From Parasporobacterium paucivorans DSM 15970 (lineage in GTDB: Bacteria > Bacillota > Clostridia > Lachnospirales > Lachnospiraceae), in the NCBI RefSeq assembly GCF_900141895.1, contig NZ_FQYT01000008.1:1-64000 (forward strand): a stretch of 64,000 nucleotides of DNA. The letters are read 5' to 3'. The translations under genes were made by a program, and so were the position numbers. Within the stretch, counting starts at the first letter, position 1. Each line of letters begins with the position of its first letter. The notes below the pieces were generated by a model, which did not search any database, was not told the DNA's origin, and was given only the letters and a program-made list of their open reading frames with translations. Shown here piece after piece: positions 42,853 to 52,988 of the stretch.

Positions 42853-44322
42853 TCAATCTCCGATTATGTCCTTCAGACCGTCAATTATGTCAGAAGCCAT
42901 CAGGGCACTTTCTCCTGTTTTTTTTACTGTCCTGTCCCCTGCCAGACCGTGGATGAAAGGACCGATAGAAGACGCAATATCCGTGCCCAGTCCCATAGCC
43001 AAAAGTCCTCCGGCTATCCCGGCAAGCACATCCCCAGCTCCTGCTGTCGCCATACCTGGGTTGCCGGATAAATTTATATAAATCCTGTCTCCGGTACAGA
43101 TTACAGTTCCCGAATCCTTAAGGATGCAGGATATCTTATGTTCTTCACAGTAGCCCCTGCATGTGGAAATAAGATCGTTTTTGATTTTATCTTCTTCAAT
43201 GCAGGTCAGTCTGGACATTTCCCTTATATGAGGGGTGATGATAATATCACTGTGGTAGCATCCTGTCAGATGCGGAAATTGGGATATTATGTTCAGCCCA
43301 TCGGCATCTATCACAGTCTTTTTTTTCGCCAGCATAACTTTTTCAATCAGTTTCATGGCATTTTCGCTGATCCCAAGACCTGGCCCTGCCACAATGGCTG
43401 ATGCCCTATCTATGTACCCAGATATCTCCTCAAAATCCGGATTGGACGCATCATACGTCTTTAGGATGGCTTCCGGCAGCAATGTCTGCAGAATTTCCCG
43501 GTTTTCTTTGGGAGTCAGTATCTGAACCAGACCGGTTCCCACCCTGTATGCTGACTTGGCACAAAGAAATGCTGCACCTGCCATATTTTCAGATCCCGCA
43601 ATAACCAGAAGTCTTCCATAAGAACCTTTATTGGAATTTTTTCTGCGTCTGGGTATGCTGAGAAGATCCTGTTCCTCATGTGCAAAAATATCTGCATGTC
43701 CAGTTTGCGGAAAACCGATATCTGCTACAATAACCTGTCCGGCATAATCCGGTCCTTGACTGATGACGAGACCGGTTTTCAGAATTCCGAAGGTAACCGT
43801 GATGTCCGACACAAAGCCCGCACCAAGGATTGCCCCCGTATCGCCTGAAAGGCCAGAAGGAATATCTATAGCAATTTTAACTGCATTCGATTCATTCATC
43901 CGTTCGATCGTTTCCTTATAGACACCCGTTATTTCCCTGCACAGGCCGACACCAAACAAAGCATCAACAATATAATCATAGGATTCGTACACCGGCCGTT
44001 CCGCAACCATAACTTCCAGTTTGTCAGTGACCGACTTTTGAATCTTGAACTCCTGTGTGGCTTTCAGGATATCGCCAATCACCTGAATGTCGACCCTGTA
44101 GCCCTTAAGCTTCAGCATCCTGGCCAGAGCAAGACCATCAGCTCCGTTATTTCCGGTACCGCAGACAATCAGGATATTTTCCTGTTTACTGCACATTTTT
44201 TCCATTTCGCAAAATACGCTGAATGCAGCTCTTTCCATCAATGCTATGGAAGGGATTCCGATTTCGTTGATGGCATATGAGTCAATTTCTTTCATTTTTG
44301 ACCCATAAATCAGTTTCTTCAT
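42853..44322 (-). CDS. nnr: Bifunctional NAD(P)H-hydrate epimerase / ADP-dependent dehydratase
   Basis: The 489-residue protein fuses the YjeF_N epimerase (MKEIDSYAINEIGIPS; CGTGNNGADGLALAR) and the carbohydrate-kinase-like dehydratase (SAIVAGPGLGI; VIDADGLNI; GNPGMATAGAGDVLAG). It repairs hydrated NAD(P)H. It follows acpS by 6 bp in the rex operon. Confidence 0.96.
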   Translation of the reverse strand: MKKLIYGSKMKEIDSYAINEIGIPSIALMERAAFSVFCEMEKMCSKQENILIVCGTGNNGADGLALARMLKLKGYRVDIQVIGDILKATQEFKIQKSVTDKLEVMVAERPVYESYDYIVDALFGVGLCREITGVYKETIERMNESNAVKIAIDIPSGLSGDTGAILGAGFVSDITVTFGILKTGLVISQGPDYAGQVIVADIGFPQTGHADIFAHEEQDLLSIPRRRKNSNKGSYGRLLVIAGSENMAGAAFLCAKSAYRVGTGLVQILTPKENREILQTLLPEAILKTYDASNPDFEEISGYIDRASAIVAGPGLGISENAMKLIEKVMLAKKKTVIDADGLNIISQFPHLTGCYHSDIIITPHIREMSRLTCIEEDKIKNDLISTCRGYCEEHKISCILKDSGTVICTGDRIYINLSGNPGMATAGAGDVLAGIAGGLLAMGLGTDIASSIGPFIHGLAGDRTVKKTGESALMASDIIDGLKDIIGD

Positions 44323-44328
44323 AAAACT

Positions 44329-44691
44329 TCACCCGCTTTCCGCTATGGCCGTTGCAAATGCAAACTCAGACGTATTTGTAATGGTCACATGTATTCGTGC
44401 AATCCCAAGCTGTCTTGCAATACTTTCAGCCTGATTGTACAGATTTACATAGGGTTTTCCCTGGTCATCCCTGAGAACTTCAATATCATTGATCCTGAAT
44501 CTTTGAAAACCGGTCCCAAAACATTTGGATACAGATTCTTTAACGGCAAAATTTCCTGCAAGGAATGAATTCTTGCCTTTGCTTTGCTCCCGTTCTTTCG
44601 GTGTATATACACGACATAAAAAAGCCTCTTTTAAACAGGCTTTTTCAATGCGCTCTATCTCGACAATGTCATTACCGATTCCAAAAATCAT
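44329..44691 (-). CDS. acpS: Holo-[acyl-carrier-protein] synthase
   Basis: The 120-residue protein has the start GIGNDIVEIERIEKA and the FAVKESVSKCFG motif of AcpS, which transfers phosphopantetheine to ACP. It lies between rex and nnr. The length is normal. Confidence 0.96.
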   Translation of the reverse strand: MIFGIGNDIVEIERIEKACLKEAFLCRVYTPKEREQSKGKNSFLAGNFAVKESVSKCFGTGFQRFRINDIEVLRDDQGKPYVNLYNQAESIARQLGIARIHVTITNTSEFAFATAIAESG

Positions 44692-44703
44692 CTCATGTCA
44701 CCG

Positions 44704-45357
44704 TTAAATACGATAATCCCATTTTCCACTTTTCATAGCTGCCAGGTTAAATGACAATTTCAGGAGACTGTCTGTCATGTGTACGTTTTCTACGACAACA
44801 TCATCCCCAACATTCAGATCCACCGGAGAAAAATTCCAAATCGCTTTCACACCGGCATTCACAATTTTTTCTGCAAGCGTCTGTGCTTCATCTCTGGGTA
44901 CCGTGATGGCTGCAATATCAATCACATTATTCACGATAAACTCTTCCATTTCATCCATAGGTCTGACCATGATACCATTCAGCGTTTTACCTATGACGTC
45001 TGGATTCACATCAAATATCCCGGAAATGGTGAATCCTCTTTTGGGAAAGGAAGGATATTTTGCTAGAGCAGAACCCAAATTACCGGCTCCAACCAAAATC
45101 ACATTATGTTTCTGTTCAACACCAAGAATTTTTCCAATTTCACCATACAGGTATTTGACGTTATAACCATATCCCTGCTGTCCAAATCCACCAAAATTAT
45201 TAAAATCCTGTCTTATCTGTGAAGCAGTAACTTTCATCAGCTTGCTTAACTCTTCTGAAGAAATTCTTTCTTCATCGTTCTCCAGCAACTCACCTAGATA
45301 TCTGTAGTAACGGGGCAGACGCCCGATAACAGCTTTTGATATATATTTCTCTGACAC
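44704..45357 (-). CDS. rex: Redox-sensing transcriptional repressor Rex
   Basis: The 217-residue protein has an N-terminal winged helix (LGRLPRYYRYL-type segment, KVTASQIRQDFNNFG) and the NAD-binding Rossmann motif VILVGAGNLGSALAKY. It senses NADH/NAD+ and represses fermentative genes. It is the first gene of a six-gene operon through yebC with a perfect promoter. Confidence 0.96.
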   Translation of the reverse strand: MSEKYISKAVIGRLPRYYRYLGELLENDEERISSEELSKLMKVTASQIRQDFNNFGGFGQQGYGYNVKYLYGEIGKILGVEQKHNVILVGAGNLGSALAKYPSFPKRGFTISGIFDVNPDVIGKTLNGIMVRPMDEMEEFIVNNVIDIAAITVPRDEAQTLAEKIVNAGVKAIWNFSPVDLNVGDDVVVENVHMTDSLLKLSFNLAAMKSGKWDYRI

Positions 45358-45390
45358 AAATCCACCGCCTTTTTTTATAAATCATGTTTA

Positions 45391-45419
45391 ATTATAGTCA
45401 AACAATCCATTAATGTCAA
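45391..45419 (-). promoter_or_regulatory. Sigma-A promoter of the rex operon
   Basis: Minus strand: consensus TTGACA (45419-45414), a 17-nt spacer, consensus TATAAT (45396-45391). An imperfect TGTTT-N10-AAACA palindrome overlaps the -10, but it does not match the usual 18-bp Rex site well. Confidence 0.8.
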
Positions 45420-45458
45420 ACTAAACAATTGAAAACGGATACACCAAAACATACAAAT

Positions 45459-47357
45459 TTACACAAGATTTTCCCACTTTTCGTATAAAACTGCTAATTC
45501 CGCACTCAATTTTTCTTTTTCTTCAAATAGCTTCAACAGCATATCCGGATTTGAACATACATCTTCACTGGAAAGCCTTGTATCCAAATTATTGATTTGT
45601 TCTTCCACTTCATGGATTTTTTCTTCGGTTTTATTCAGATCGCTGGCTTTTTTGCGTTCTCTGGCTTGCTCTTCTTTATAAACTGCCCACTCTTCTCTGG
45701 ATATGTCCTTATCTTCAGATGCTTTTTCACCAGCTGTTGCACCTGCATCCGGTTCAATTTTTTTCTCCAGATAATAGTCGTAATTCCCTATATAATTAGC
45801 AAATTTCTGAGCTTCCAGTTCAAGAATTCTTGTAGCTGTACGATTTATAAAGTAACGATCGTGGGATACATATAACACTGTTCCAGTATAGTTCACCAAA
45901 GCATTTTCCAGGATTTCCTTGGACATAATATCCAGATGGTTGGTCGGCTCATCCAGAATCAGAAAGTTTGCCTCGGAAAGCATGAGTTTGGCCAGAGATA
46001 CCCTGCCCCTTTCCCCGCCGCTTAAGTCCCTGATTTTTTTGAAAACGGCATCCCCCGTGAACATAAACGCTGCTAATATATTTCTGATTCTGGTGTTGTC
46101 CAGATTTGGATATTCATCACTAATTTCCTGAAATATGCTTTTTTCCGGGTTCAACACGTGATGTTCCTGGTCGTAATATCCGATATGCACCTTGGCTCCA
46201 AGAATAATTTCACCCTTGTCCCATTCCATCCCGCCGGTAATCATCTTAAGAAGTGTTGTTTTTCCAGTACCGTTTTTCCCGATTACTGCCACCCGTTCTC
46301 CACGCTTGATTTCGAAATCCGCATCCGAAAACAATACTTTGTCTTTAAAGCTTTTGCTGATATTGGAAACCCGGAGCACATCCTTACCGCTGAGGACATC
46401 CGGCTCCAAATGAATGGACATTTGTTTTTCTTCGGTTACTGGTTTATCCAGCACGTCTATTTTGTTCAGAAGCTTTTCACGGCTTTCTGCTCTTTTTACA
46501 GACTTTTCCCGGTTGAATGAGCGGAGTTTGGCTATAACTTCCTGTTGAGCCTTAATTTCTTTCTGCTGCTCATTAAAGTGTTTCAGCATATCTGACGCCA
46601 GCTTCTTCTTTTTTGCAGAGTACTCGGAATAATTGCCCTTATAGGTCGTAACTTTCCCTCTTTCCACCTCCACGATTTTTGTGACGACCCGGTCAAGAAA
46701 ATACCTGTCATGGGCCACAACGATCACGCTGCCTTTATAGTTGATCAGATACGTCTCCAGCCAATTAATGGATTCCATATCCAGGTGATTGGTTGGCTCA
46801 TCCAGCAAAAGCAGATCCGGTTTTAACAAAAGCAGTTTACCAAGGGACACCCTCGTTTTTTGCCCGCCTGAGAGATTATTGGTCGGAGTGTCGAACTCAT
46901 CTTCCTTGAAACCAAGTCCCTTTATTACACCTGTGACCTCACTTTTATATGAAAATCCGCCTTTGTTTTCAAACTCATTGGTAAGTCTGGTGTAAGACTT
47001 TAAAAGAGACTCCAATTCATTCCCGGATTTGTTTTTCATCTCAATTTCAAGAAGTCGGATTTTTTCTTCCAATTCAATTATATCTTTTTTTGCGGTTAAA
47101 ACCTCTTCGTAAATGCTGCGCTTTCCATCCAGCTCCTGATGCTGGGAAAGGTAGCCCAGGGTCTTTCCGTTTCCAATGATGATATCCCCTGAATCTTTCG
47201 ACATTTCACCCATGATAATCTTAAGAAGCGTTGTTTTTCCAGCTCCATTGACACCTACAATGGCAGCCTTCTCTCTATCTTCTATGTTAAAGGATACATT
47301 ATCTAAAATGACTTTTTCCCCAAAAGCTTTTGATATATTATTACACGCCAGTACCAT
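45459..47357 (-). CDS. ABC-F family ATPase (ribosome-associated)
   Basis: The 632-residue protein has two ABC domains: Walker A GVNGAGKTT and GKNGTGKTT, and signatures LSGGQKTR and LSGGERGR. They are joined by a charged linker, and there is a C-terminal coiled coil. There are no membrane segments. Proteins of the YdiF/Uup branch act on the ribosome during stalled or stressed translation. I start at ATG 47357 with GGAGG upstream. It is divergent from arcC. Confidence 0.92.
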   Translation of the reverse strand: MVLACNNISKAFGEKVILDNVSFNIEDREKAAIVGVNGAGKTTLLKIIMGEMSKDSGDIIIGNGKTLGYLSQHQELDGKRSIYEEVLTAKKDIIELEEKIRLLEIEMKNKSGNELESLLKSYTRLTNEFENKGGFSYKSEVTGVIKGLGFKEDEFDTPTNNLSGGQKTRVSLGKLLLLKPDLLLLDEPTNHLDMESINWLETYLINYKGSVIVVAHDRYFLDRVVTKIVEVERGKVTTYKGNYSEYSAKKKKLASDMLKHFNEQQKEIKAQQEVIAKLRSFNREKSVKRAESREKLLNKIDVLDKPVTEEKQMSIHLEPDVLSGKDVLRVSNISKSFKDKVLFSDADFEIKRGERVAVIGKNGTGKTTLLKMITGGMEWDKGEIILGAKVHIGYYDQEHHVLNPEKSIFQEISDEYPNLDNTRIRNILAAFMFTGDAVFKKIRDLSGGERGRVSLAKLMLSEANFLILDEPTNHLDIMSKEILENALVNYTGTVLYVSHDRYFINRTATRILELEAQKFANYIGNYDYYLEKKIEPDAGATAGEKASEDKDISREEWAVYKEEQARERKKASDLNKTEEKIHEVEEQINNLDTRLSSEDVCSNPDMLLKLFEEKEKLSAELAVLYEKWENLV

Positions 47358-47436
47358 AATTTCCTCCATATTTCACTCTGCTTTACAAGCAATTTATATT
47401 TTACCATATTTCTAAACATTGTCACACAATATTGGT

Positions 47437-47465
47437 TTGTATTTTTTGGCATATTGTCTTATAAT
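47437..47465 (+). promoter_or_regulatory. Promoter of arcC
   Basis: TTGTAT (47437-47442), a 17-nt spacer, perfect TATAAT (47460-47465). A 13-bp palindrome ATTGTCACACAAT lies just upstream (47419-47431). Confidence 0.55.
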
Positions 47466-47509
47466 ATAAATCTAATCATTAAATTCTGATAATATTACGG
47501 GGGCATACT

Positions 47510-48451
47510 ATGGAAAAAGATAAAGTTGTAGTTGCATTAGGCAGAAGCGCATTTGGTAACACTCTGCCCGAACAGAAGAAAAAAGTAAGTTTGGCCGCAA
47601 AAGCCATCGCAGATTTGGTTGCGGAAAATTATGAGGTTATTATTACGCACAGCAATGGCCCACAGGTCGGCATGATCCAGACAGCCCTGACGGAATTCAG
47701 CCGTATTGATCCGGAGTTTACGGCAGCACCAATGTCCGTCTGCAGTGCAATGAGCCAGGGTTATATTGGTTATGATCTCCAGAATGCAATTCGCACGGAA
47801 CTTTTAAACCGGGGAATATTCAAGCCGGTCTCTACTATTATTACACAGGTAAAGGTGGATCCTTTCGATCCTGCTTTTGATGCTCCTACAAAAGTAATTG
47901 GTAGATTTATGACAAAAAACGAAGCGGAAATCGAAGAACATAAAGGCAACTACGTCGTTTATGAGGAATCCAACGCTGGAAAGGGCTATCGCAGAATAAT
48001 TGCGTCTCCTTACCCAATCGATATATATGAAATCGATGCTGTCAAAGCGCTTGTCGATGCGGGACAGATTGTCATTGCCGCAGGCGGAGGCGGGATACCT
48101 GTTTTGGAACAAGGAACCGTTCTTAAGGGTGCCTCAGCCATCATTGAAAAGGATTATACTGCTGCAAAACTTGCTGACATGCTGAACGCTTCCACGCTCT
48201 TATTCTTGACATCTGCCCAAAAGCTTTCCATCGAAGATGAAAGCGGGGCAAAAAAAGAGCTCGGACTGCTCTCTTCCTCAGATGCAGCCGAGCTGGTTGA
48301 CAAGGGATATTTCAACAAAACAACCACACTTCCAAAAGTGCAGTCCGCCCTGAATTTCGTCCAGGCCGGCGAGGGCCGAAGAGCTGTCATCACCAGTCTG
48401 GAAAATGCAAAGGATGGTATGCATGAAAGGACTGGCACGATTATCTGCTAG
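47510..48451 (+). CDS. arcC: Carbamate kinase
   Basis: The 313-residue protein has the N-terminal VVVALGRSAFG, HSNGPQVGM and VIAAGGGGIPV and YTAAKLAD segments of carbamate kinases. It makes ATP from carbamoyl phosphate and ADP, releasing ammonia and CO2. No arginine deiminase or ornithine transcarbamoylase gene is adjacent. GGGGG precedes the start at 47510. Confidence 0.94.
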   Translation: MEKDKVVVALGRSAFGNTLPEQKKKVSLAAKAIADLVAENYEVIITHSNGPQVGMIQTALTEFSRIDPEFTAAPMSVCSAMSQGYIGYDLQNAIRTELLNRGIFKPVSTIITQVKVDPFDPAFDAPTKVIGRFMTKNEAEIEEHKGNYVVYEESNAGKGYRRIIASPYPIDIYEIDAVKALVDAGQIVIAAGGGGIPVLEQGTVLKGASAIIEKDYTAAKLADMLNASTLLFLTSAQKLSIEDESGAKKELGLLSSSDAAELVDKGYFNKTTTLPKVQSALNFVQAGEGRRAVITSLENAKDGMHERTGTIIC

Positions 48452-48452
48452 C

Positions 48453-48494
48453 CAGCGCAAACACCCACCAGTGTAAACACTCGTCAGCGCAAAC
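48453..48494. repeat. Short 16-bp period repeat between arcC and the DUF1653 gene
   Basis: CAGCGCAAAC, CAGTGTAAAC and CAGCGCAAAC start at 48453, 48469 and 48485, exactly 16 bp apart. The last copy is inside the 3' end of the DUF1653 gene. There is no clear terminator between these convergent genes. Confidence 0.6.
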
Positions 48495-49014
48495 GGGTGC
48501 ATTCGAATTTCACCATCATATTAAGGCATTTCAGAAGGCTTTCATACCTTGTCTGGATATCGCCTTCCTCAATTACGACGTCAAGAGTAGCCGCGATATC
48601 ATCGATGGTCTTGGCGTCAATTTTTTTGCGCATTTCCAGCAGCAGTTCTCTTTTTTTCGTATATGTTTCCGCATCCAGGAAATCCATAAGGGTTGGGATA
48701 GGCCTTTCGGACCTTTCCCACGTTTCCTTTATGGTTTCTTTTATGGTTTCCAGCGGTTCAGCTTCAGGCAGGCCTATATCGTCAACGCGTGCAAACCTAT
48801 ATTTTTGCTCGACATCCGGGTATTTTTCATGATCCACCTCACCGGTGAACATCGTCAACGGTCTGGCGTAAATTCTATAATCCCCATATAATGCCTGGTA
48901 AACCACCAGCTTCTCTTCCGTTTCGGAATGGATAGCTACAGTCACTATCTGGTACAGCTTGTTTTTAAAATGTCTGTAGAATTCTCCTGGTTTTGGAACT
49001 CTGTCCTGCGTCAT
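48484..49014 (-). CDS. DUF1653 domain protein
   Basis: The 176-residue protein has a DUF1653 N-terminal domain (KPGEFYRHFKNKLYQIVTVA; VVYQALYGDYRIYARPLTMF) and a helical C-terminal part of about 90 residues. It follows icd by 16 bp. Function is unknown. Confidence 0.85.
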   Translation of the reverse strand: MTQDRVPKPGEFYRHFKNKLYQIVTVAIHSETEEKLVVYQALYGDYRIYARPLTMFTGEVDHEKYPDVEQKYRFARVDDIGLPEAEPLETIKETIKETWERSERPIPTLMDFLDAETYTKKRELLLEMRKKIDAKTIDDIAATLDVVIEEGDIQTRYESLLKCLNMMVKFECTRLR

Positions 49015-49030
49015 ACCGGTCCCTCTTTTC

Positions 49031-50239
49031 TTAGATTGATTTTTCTAAATTCTCCCGTATTTTTAGAATAAAGCTCTCTGATGTATGGATTGTCGCATTT
49101 TCAATGCTTGTAATCAGGGAAAGATCTTTTGTCATGTGCCCGGACTCAATCGTATCCAGTGTTGCCTTATCCAATTTGTCCGCAAATAATTTCAAATCTT
49201 CTGTTCCGTCCAGTTCCGCTCTTTTTCGAAGTGCTCCTGTCCATGCGAAAATTGTTGCAACAGAGTTCGTTGAGGTCATCTGGCCCTTCAAGTGGTTATA
49301 ATAATGTTTCTGCACTGTTCCGTGTGCTGCCTCATACTCATAAAATCCGTCCGGAGAAACAAGCACAGATGTCATCATGGCAAGTGCGCCGAATGCCGTA
49401 GCTACCATGTCACTCATAACATCCCCGTCGTAATTCTTGCATGCCCATATAAACCCGCCCTCTGATTTAATGACACGGGCAACTGCATCGTCAATGAGGG
49501 TATAGAGATATTCCAGTCCTGCCAGTTGGAATCCCTCTTTATATTCCTCGTCATAGATTTTTTTGAAAATATCCTTAAAGGTATGGTCATACTTCTTTGA
49601 AATAGTGTCTTTTGTAGAGAACCATAAATCCTGTTTTGTGTCCAGTGCATAGCCGAAACAGCTCCTGGCAAAGTTTTCAATGGAATCGTCCAGGTTATAC
49701 TGGCCCATTATTACTCCGGGACCATCAAAAGAGAATATGGTCTGCGTATTTGTCTCCCCTTTTTCGCTGGTGAAATTCAGTGTGGCGATACCTTTTTCCT
49801 CTACTCTGTATTCAACGGCTTTGTAGATGTCTCCGTATGCATGCCTGGCAATGGTAATTGGCTTTTTCCAGGTTCTTACGTAGGGGTCGATTCCTTTCAC
49901 AATAATGGGGGCCCTGAAAACCGTCCCGTCCAGTATAGAACGGATTGTACCATTAGGGCTTTTCCACATCTTTTTCAGATTATATTCCTTCACCCTCTCT
50001 GCATTAGGGGTAATGGTCGCACATTTCACGCCTACCTTATATTTCTTTACAGCCTCTGCCGCATCAACGGTAACACGGTCGTCCGTATCATTCCTTGCCA
50101 TAAGTCCCAAATCATAATATTCGGTGTTTAATTCAACAAATGGGCTTAGCAGTTCATCCTTAATCATTTTCCAAAGAATCCTGGTCATTTCATCCCCGTC
50201 CATTTCAACAATCGGGTTCTTCATCCTAATTCTGTCCAT
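49031..50239 (-). CDS. icd: NADP-dependent isocitrate dehydrogenase (homodimeric, eukaryote-like type)
   Basis: The 402-residue protein begins [23 protein letters not shown] and has [20 protein letters not shown] and [16 protein letters not shown], features of the type II IDH family. It makes 2-oxoglutarate with NADPH, the possible substrate of the kor complex. It starts 17 bp after leuS, so it is probably cotranscribed under the T-box. Confidence 0.94.
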   Translation of the reverse strand: MDRIRMKNPIVEMDGDEMTRILWKMIKDELLSPFVELNTEYYDLGLMARNDTDDRVTVDAAEAVKKYKVGVKCATITPNAERVKEYNLKKMWKSPNGTIRSILDGTVFRAPIIVKGIDPYVRTWKKPITIARHAYGDIYKAVEYRVEEKGIATLNFTSEKGETNTQTIFSFDGPGVIMGQYNLDDSIENFARSCFGYALDTKQDLWFSTKDTISKKYDHTFKDIFKKIYDEEYKEGFQLAGLEYLYTLIDDAVARVIKSEGGFIWACKNYDGDVMSDMVATAFGALAMMTSVLVSPDGFYEYEAAHGTVQKHYYNHLKGQMTSTNSVATIFAWTGALRKRAELDGTEDLKLFADKLDKATLDTIESGHMTKDLSLITSIENATIHTSESFILKIRENLEKSI

Positions 50240-50256
50240 CTGAGCTCTCCGTTTCT

Positions 50257-52674
50257 TTATTTAACTACAATATTAACTATTTTTCCAGGTACATAAATTT
50301 CTTTTACGATGCTTCCAGTCAGCTTGTCTCCAAGTGACTCTTTCGCCTTAATCAGGACATCATCTTTTGCCATATCAGCCGGAATCTCAATGACTGTTTT
50401 TGTTTTTCCGTTTATCTGTACAGCCACGCCGATTTCATCATCTTTCAGATACTCTTCAGCATAAACCGGCCAACCCTTTTCCTGTTTGAATACGCTTTCT
50501 TTATTTCCAAACGCCGCCCAAAGCTCTTCGCAGATATGCGGCGCAAATGGAGACAGGAGGGTTATGGCGGCCTCCAGTGTCTCTTTATCTATGCCTCCGG
50601 TTGTTTTTGCCAGATCAATCATTTTGTTGTTATATTCCATAAAACCGCTAATAACTGTATTCAGACTGAAGCTTTCCAGTCTCTGTGTGATATCATACAC
50701 CATCCGGTTTCTTATTTTGAGCATTTCCTTAGTAGGCTTTATATTCTTTCCCACACTGTCTGAAGCCAGCTTCCAAAAACGATTCATGAATCGATATACA
50801 CCTTCGATTCCACGCTCATCCCATTCTGAGTCCAAATCAGGAGGACCCACAAACAGTTCGTACATGCGGAGAGAATCACATCCGTAATCCTTCACCAGCT
50901 CATCCGGGGATACCACATTACCCTTTGACTTGCTCATCTTAATTCCGTTCTTGCCAGTGATCATTCCCTGATTGAACAGTTTCTGGAATGGCTCGTCAAA
51001 ATCCACGACACCGATGTCATTTAAAAATTTCGTATAAAACCGGGAATAGAGGAGATGCAGCACGGCATGCTCTACTCCTCCGATGTACATATCCACCGGA
51101 AGATATTTATCTGCTTTTTCCTTCGAAACAAGCGCATCTTGATTTTTATTGTCTACGTAGCGAAGGAAATACCAGGATGACCCCGCCCATTGCGGCATAG
51201 TATTTGTTTCTCTTTTCGCAGGTCCTCCACATTCGGGACAGGTTGTATTAACCCATTCGTCAATGGCTGATAATGGCGATTCGCCTGTTCCTGTAGGCTG
51301 ATAGGATTCAACCTCCGGGAGCAGAACTGGAAGCTGATTTTCGGGCACAGCCACGTTTCCACAGTGTTCACAATGAATAATTGGGATAGGTTCACCCCAG
51401 TAGCGTTGTCTGGAAAATACCCAGTCTCTCAATTTATAGTTTACGGTCTTCTTTCCAATACCTCTTTCTTCCAAGATTCCGGGAACATCCCTTTTGGCGT
51501 CCTCTGAATTCAATCCGTTAAAATCTTCAGAGTTCAGCATGATTCCTGGTGCGGTATATGCTTCATCCAATTTTGGATTTTCCCTGCCATCTTTGGAAAT
51601 CACCTGGACAATTGGTATGGAGAATTTTGTCGCAAATTCGAAGTCCCTTTCATCATGAGCAGGCACACACATAATTGCGCCTGTACCATAATCGGCCAGT
51701 ACATAGTCGGATAGCCATATAGGGATTTTTACGTTATTTACCGGATTAACAGCATAGCTCCCCGTAAATACGCCGGTCTTCTCTTTGTCCTGAAGACGGT
51801 CTACTGAAGATTTCATGGATGATTTAAAGATATAGTCCTCCACAGCTCCCCGGGTCTCTTCTGTGGCAAGACCTGCCGCCATCTCATGTTCGGGCGCCAG
51901 CACCATAAAGGTAGCCCCATAAAGGGTATCCGGTCTTGTGGTATATACGCTGATGGCATCATTTTTACCGTCAATTTTAAAATCGACCTCTGCGCCGTAG
52001 GACTTTCCGATCCAATCTGCCTGCATTTTCCTGACCTTCTCCGGCCAATCCAGTTTGTCCAGATCATCCAGGAGCCGGTCGGCGTATGCTGTGATTTTAA
52101 GCATCCATTGTTTGAGATTTTTCTTGGTTACTTCTTCACCGCATCGTTCACAGGTTCCGTTAACAACCTCTTCATTTGCCAGCCCGGTCTTGCAGGAAGG
52201 GCACCAGTTAATAGGCATCTCTTTTTCATATGCCAGGCCTGCTTTGAACATTTTCACAAAAATCCACTGTGTCCATTTGTAGAAATCCGGGTCGGTGGTG
52301 TCAACTTCCATATCCCAGTCATAGATTGCGGATATTTCCTTGATCTGTCTTCTGATGTTCTGGATATTTTCCGCCGTGGATTTTTTGGGATGCACCTGCA
52401 TCTTGATAGCATAATTTTCAGCCGGAAGTCCAAAGGCGTCCCAGCCCATTGGATGAATAACATAATACCCCTTAATCAATTTATATCTGCTCCATACGTC
52501 GCTGATGACATACCCTCTCCAGTGTCCAACATGCAGACCGCTTCCGGACGGATAGGGGAACATATCCAGACAGTAATATTTAGGTTTCTGTCCGTCGTTT
52601 TCATTAATGGGTCGTTCCTCCCATTGTTTTTTCCATTTTTTTTCAATTTCCTTGTGGTTATAAGGGCTTGACAT
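50257..52674 (-). CDS. leuS: Leucyl-tRNA synthetase
   Basis: The 805-residue class I synthetase contains the HIGH-type motif [15 protein letters not shown], zinc-binding Cys pairs ([12 protein letters not shown] and CERCGE), an editing domain, and the KMSKSKGN motif. The length is normal. It is headed by a T-box leader and promoter, and is followed by icd. Confidence 0.97.
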   Translation of the reverse strand: MSSPYNHKEIEKKWKKQWEERPINENDGQKPKYYCLDMFPYPSGSGLHVGHWRGYVISDVWSRYKLIKGYYVIHPMGWDAFGLPAENYAIKMQVHPKKSTAENIQNIRRQIKEISAIYDWDMEVDTTDPDFYKWTQWIFVKMFKAGLAYEKEMPINWCPSCKTGLANEEVVNGTCERCGEEVTKKNLKQWMLKITAYADRLLDDLDKLDWPEKVRKMQADWIGKSYGAEVDFKIDGKNDAISVYTTRPDTLYGATFMVLAPEHEMAAGLATEETRGAVEDYIFKSSMKSSVDRLQDKEKTGVFTGSYAVNPVNNVKIPIWLSDYVLADYGTGAIMCVPAHDERDFEFATKFSIPIVQVISKDGRENPKLDEAYTAPGIMLNSEDFNGLNSEDAKRDVPGILEERGIGKKTVNYKLRDWVFSRQRYWGEPIPIIHCEHCGNVAVPENQLPVLLPEVESYQPTGTGESPLSAIDEWVNTTCPECGGPAKRETNTMPQWAGSSWYFLRYVDNKNQDALVSKEKADKYLPVDMYIGGVEHAVLHLLYSRFYTKFLNDIGVVDFDEPFQKLFNQGMITGKNGIKMSKSKGNVVSPDELVKDYGCDSLRMYELFVGPPDLDSEWDERGIEGVYRFMNRFWKLASDSVGKNIKPTKEMLKIRNRMVYDITQRLESFSLNTVISGFMEYNNKMIDLAKTTGGIDKETLEAAITLLSPFAPHICEELWAAFGNKESVFKQEKGWPVYAEEYLKDDEIGVAVQINGKTKTVIEIPADMAKDDVLIKAKESLGDKLTGSIVKEIYVPGKIVNIVVK

Positions 52675-52689
52675 AACTTCTCCTCCTGA

Positions 52690-52960
52690 TTATAAAAATA
52701 GCCTTCTCGTCTCCAGTTTTCAATAGAGACGAAAAGGCATTAATTCCGCGGTACCACTCTAATTCGTATCACAAGATACGCACTCAGTATTCTGTAACGT
52801 GAATGACACGCCCCCGGCTTATCACCGGAAGAACTCCAAGGCAAGTTCAGGGTTTTCGGTACTGCTTCCCAGCATCCAGCAGCTCTCTGAAACCTATGGC
52901 CCGTACTACTCCTCTTCATAGTTTATGTCTTATGAACAAACTTAGAGTTTATTTTACCAT
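52690..52960 (-). promoter_or_regulatory. leuS leader: T-box riboswitch leader of leuS
   Basis: The minus-strand leader contains the T-box core AGAGTGGTACCGCGG (52760-52746), a stem I GAAGAGGAGTAGTA start, and an AGAGAGC-type element. It ends in a terminator stem, GCCTTTTCGTCTC with GAGACGAGAAGGC (about 52699-52737), followed by TATTTTTAT. A candidate leucine specifier is CTT (52845-52843) in a GAA-CTT-G context. Uncharged tRNA-Leu would favour antitermination. Confidence 0.93.
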
Positions 52961-52978
52961 ATAGGATTTGTTTGTCAA
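52951..52978 (-). promoter_or_regulatory. Promoter of the leuS T-box transcript
   Basis: Minus strand: TTGACA (52978-52973), a 16-nt spacer, TAAAAT (52956-52951). It lies only 10 bp after the EF-G paralogue stop codon. Confidence 0.65.
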
Positions 52979-52988
52979 GTGTGGCAGA

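Noticed and set aside
45386-45405. Rex operator overlapping its own promoter
   Set aside because: TGTTT-N10-AAACA is palindromic but its spacing does not match the usual TTGTTAA-N4-TTAACAA site.
47419-47431. ATTGTCACACAAT as a regulon or Rex site near arcC
   Set aside because: It is a 13-bp palindrome with a 3-bp centre and matches neither motif; a single occurrence gives no support.
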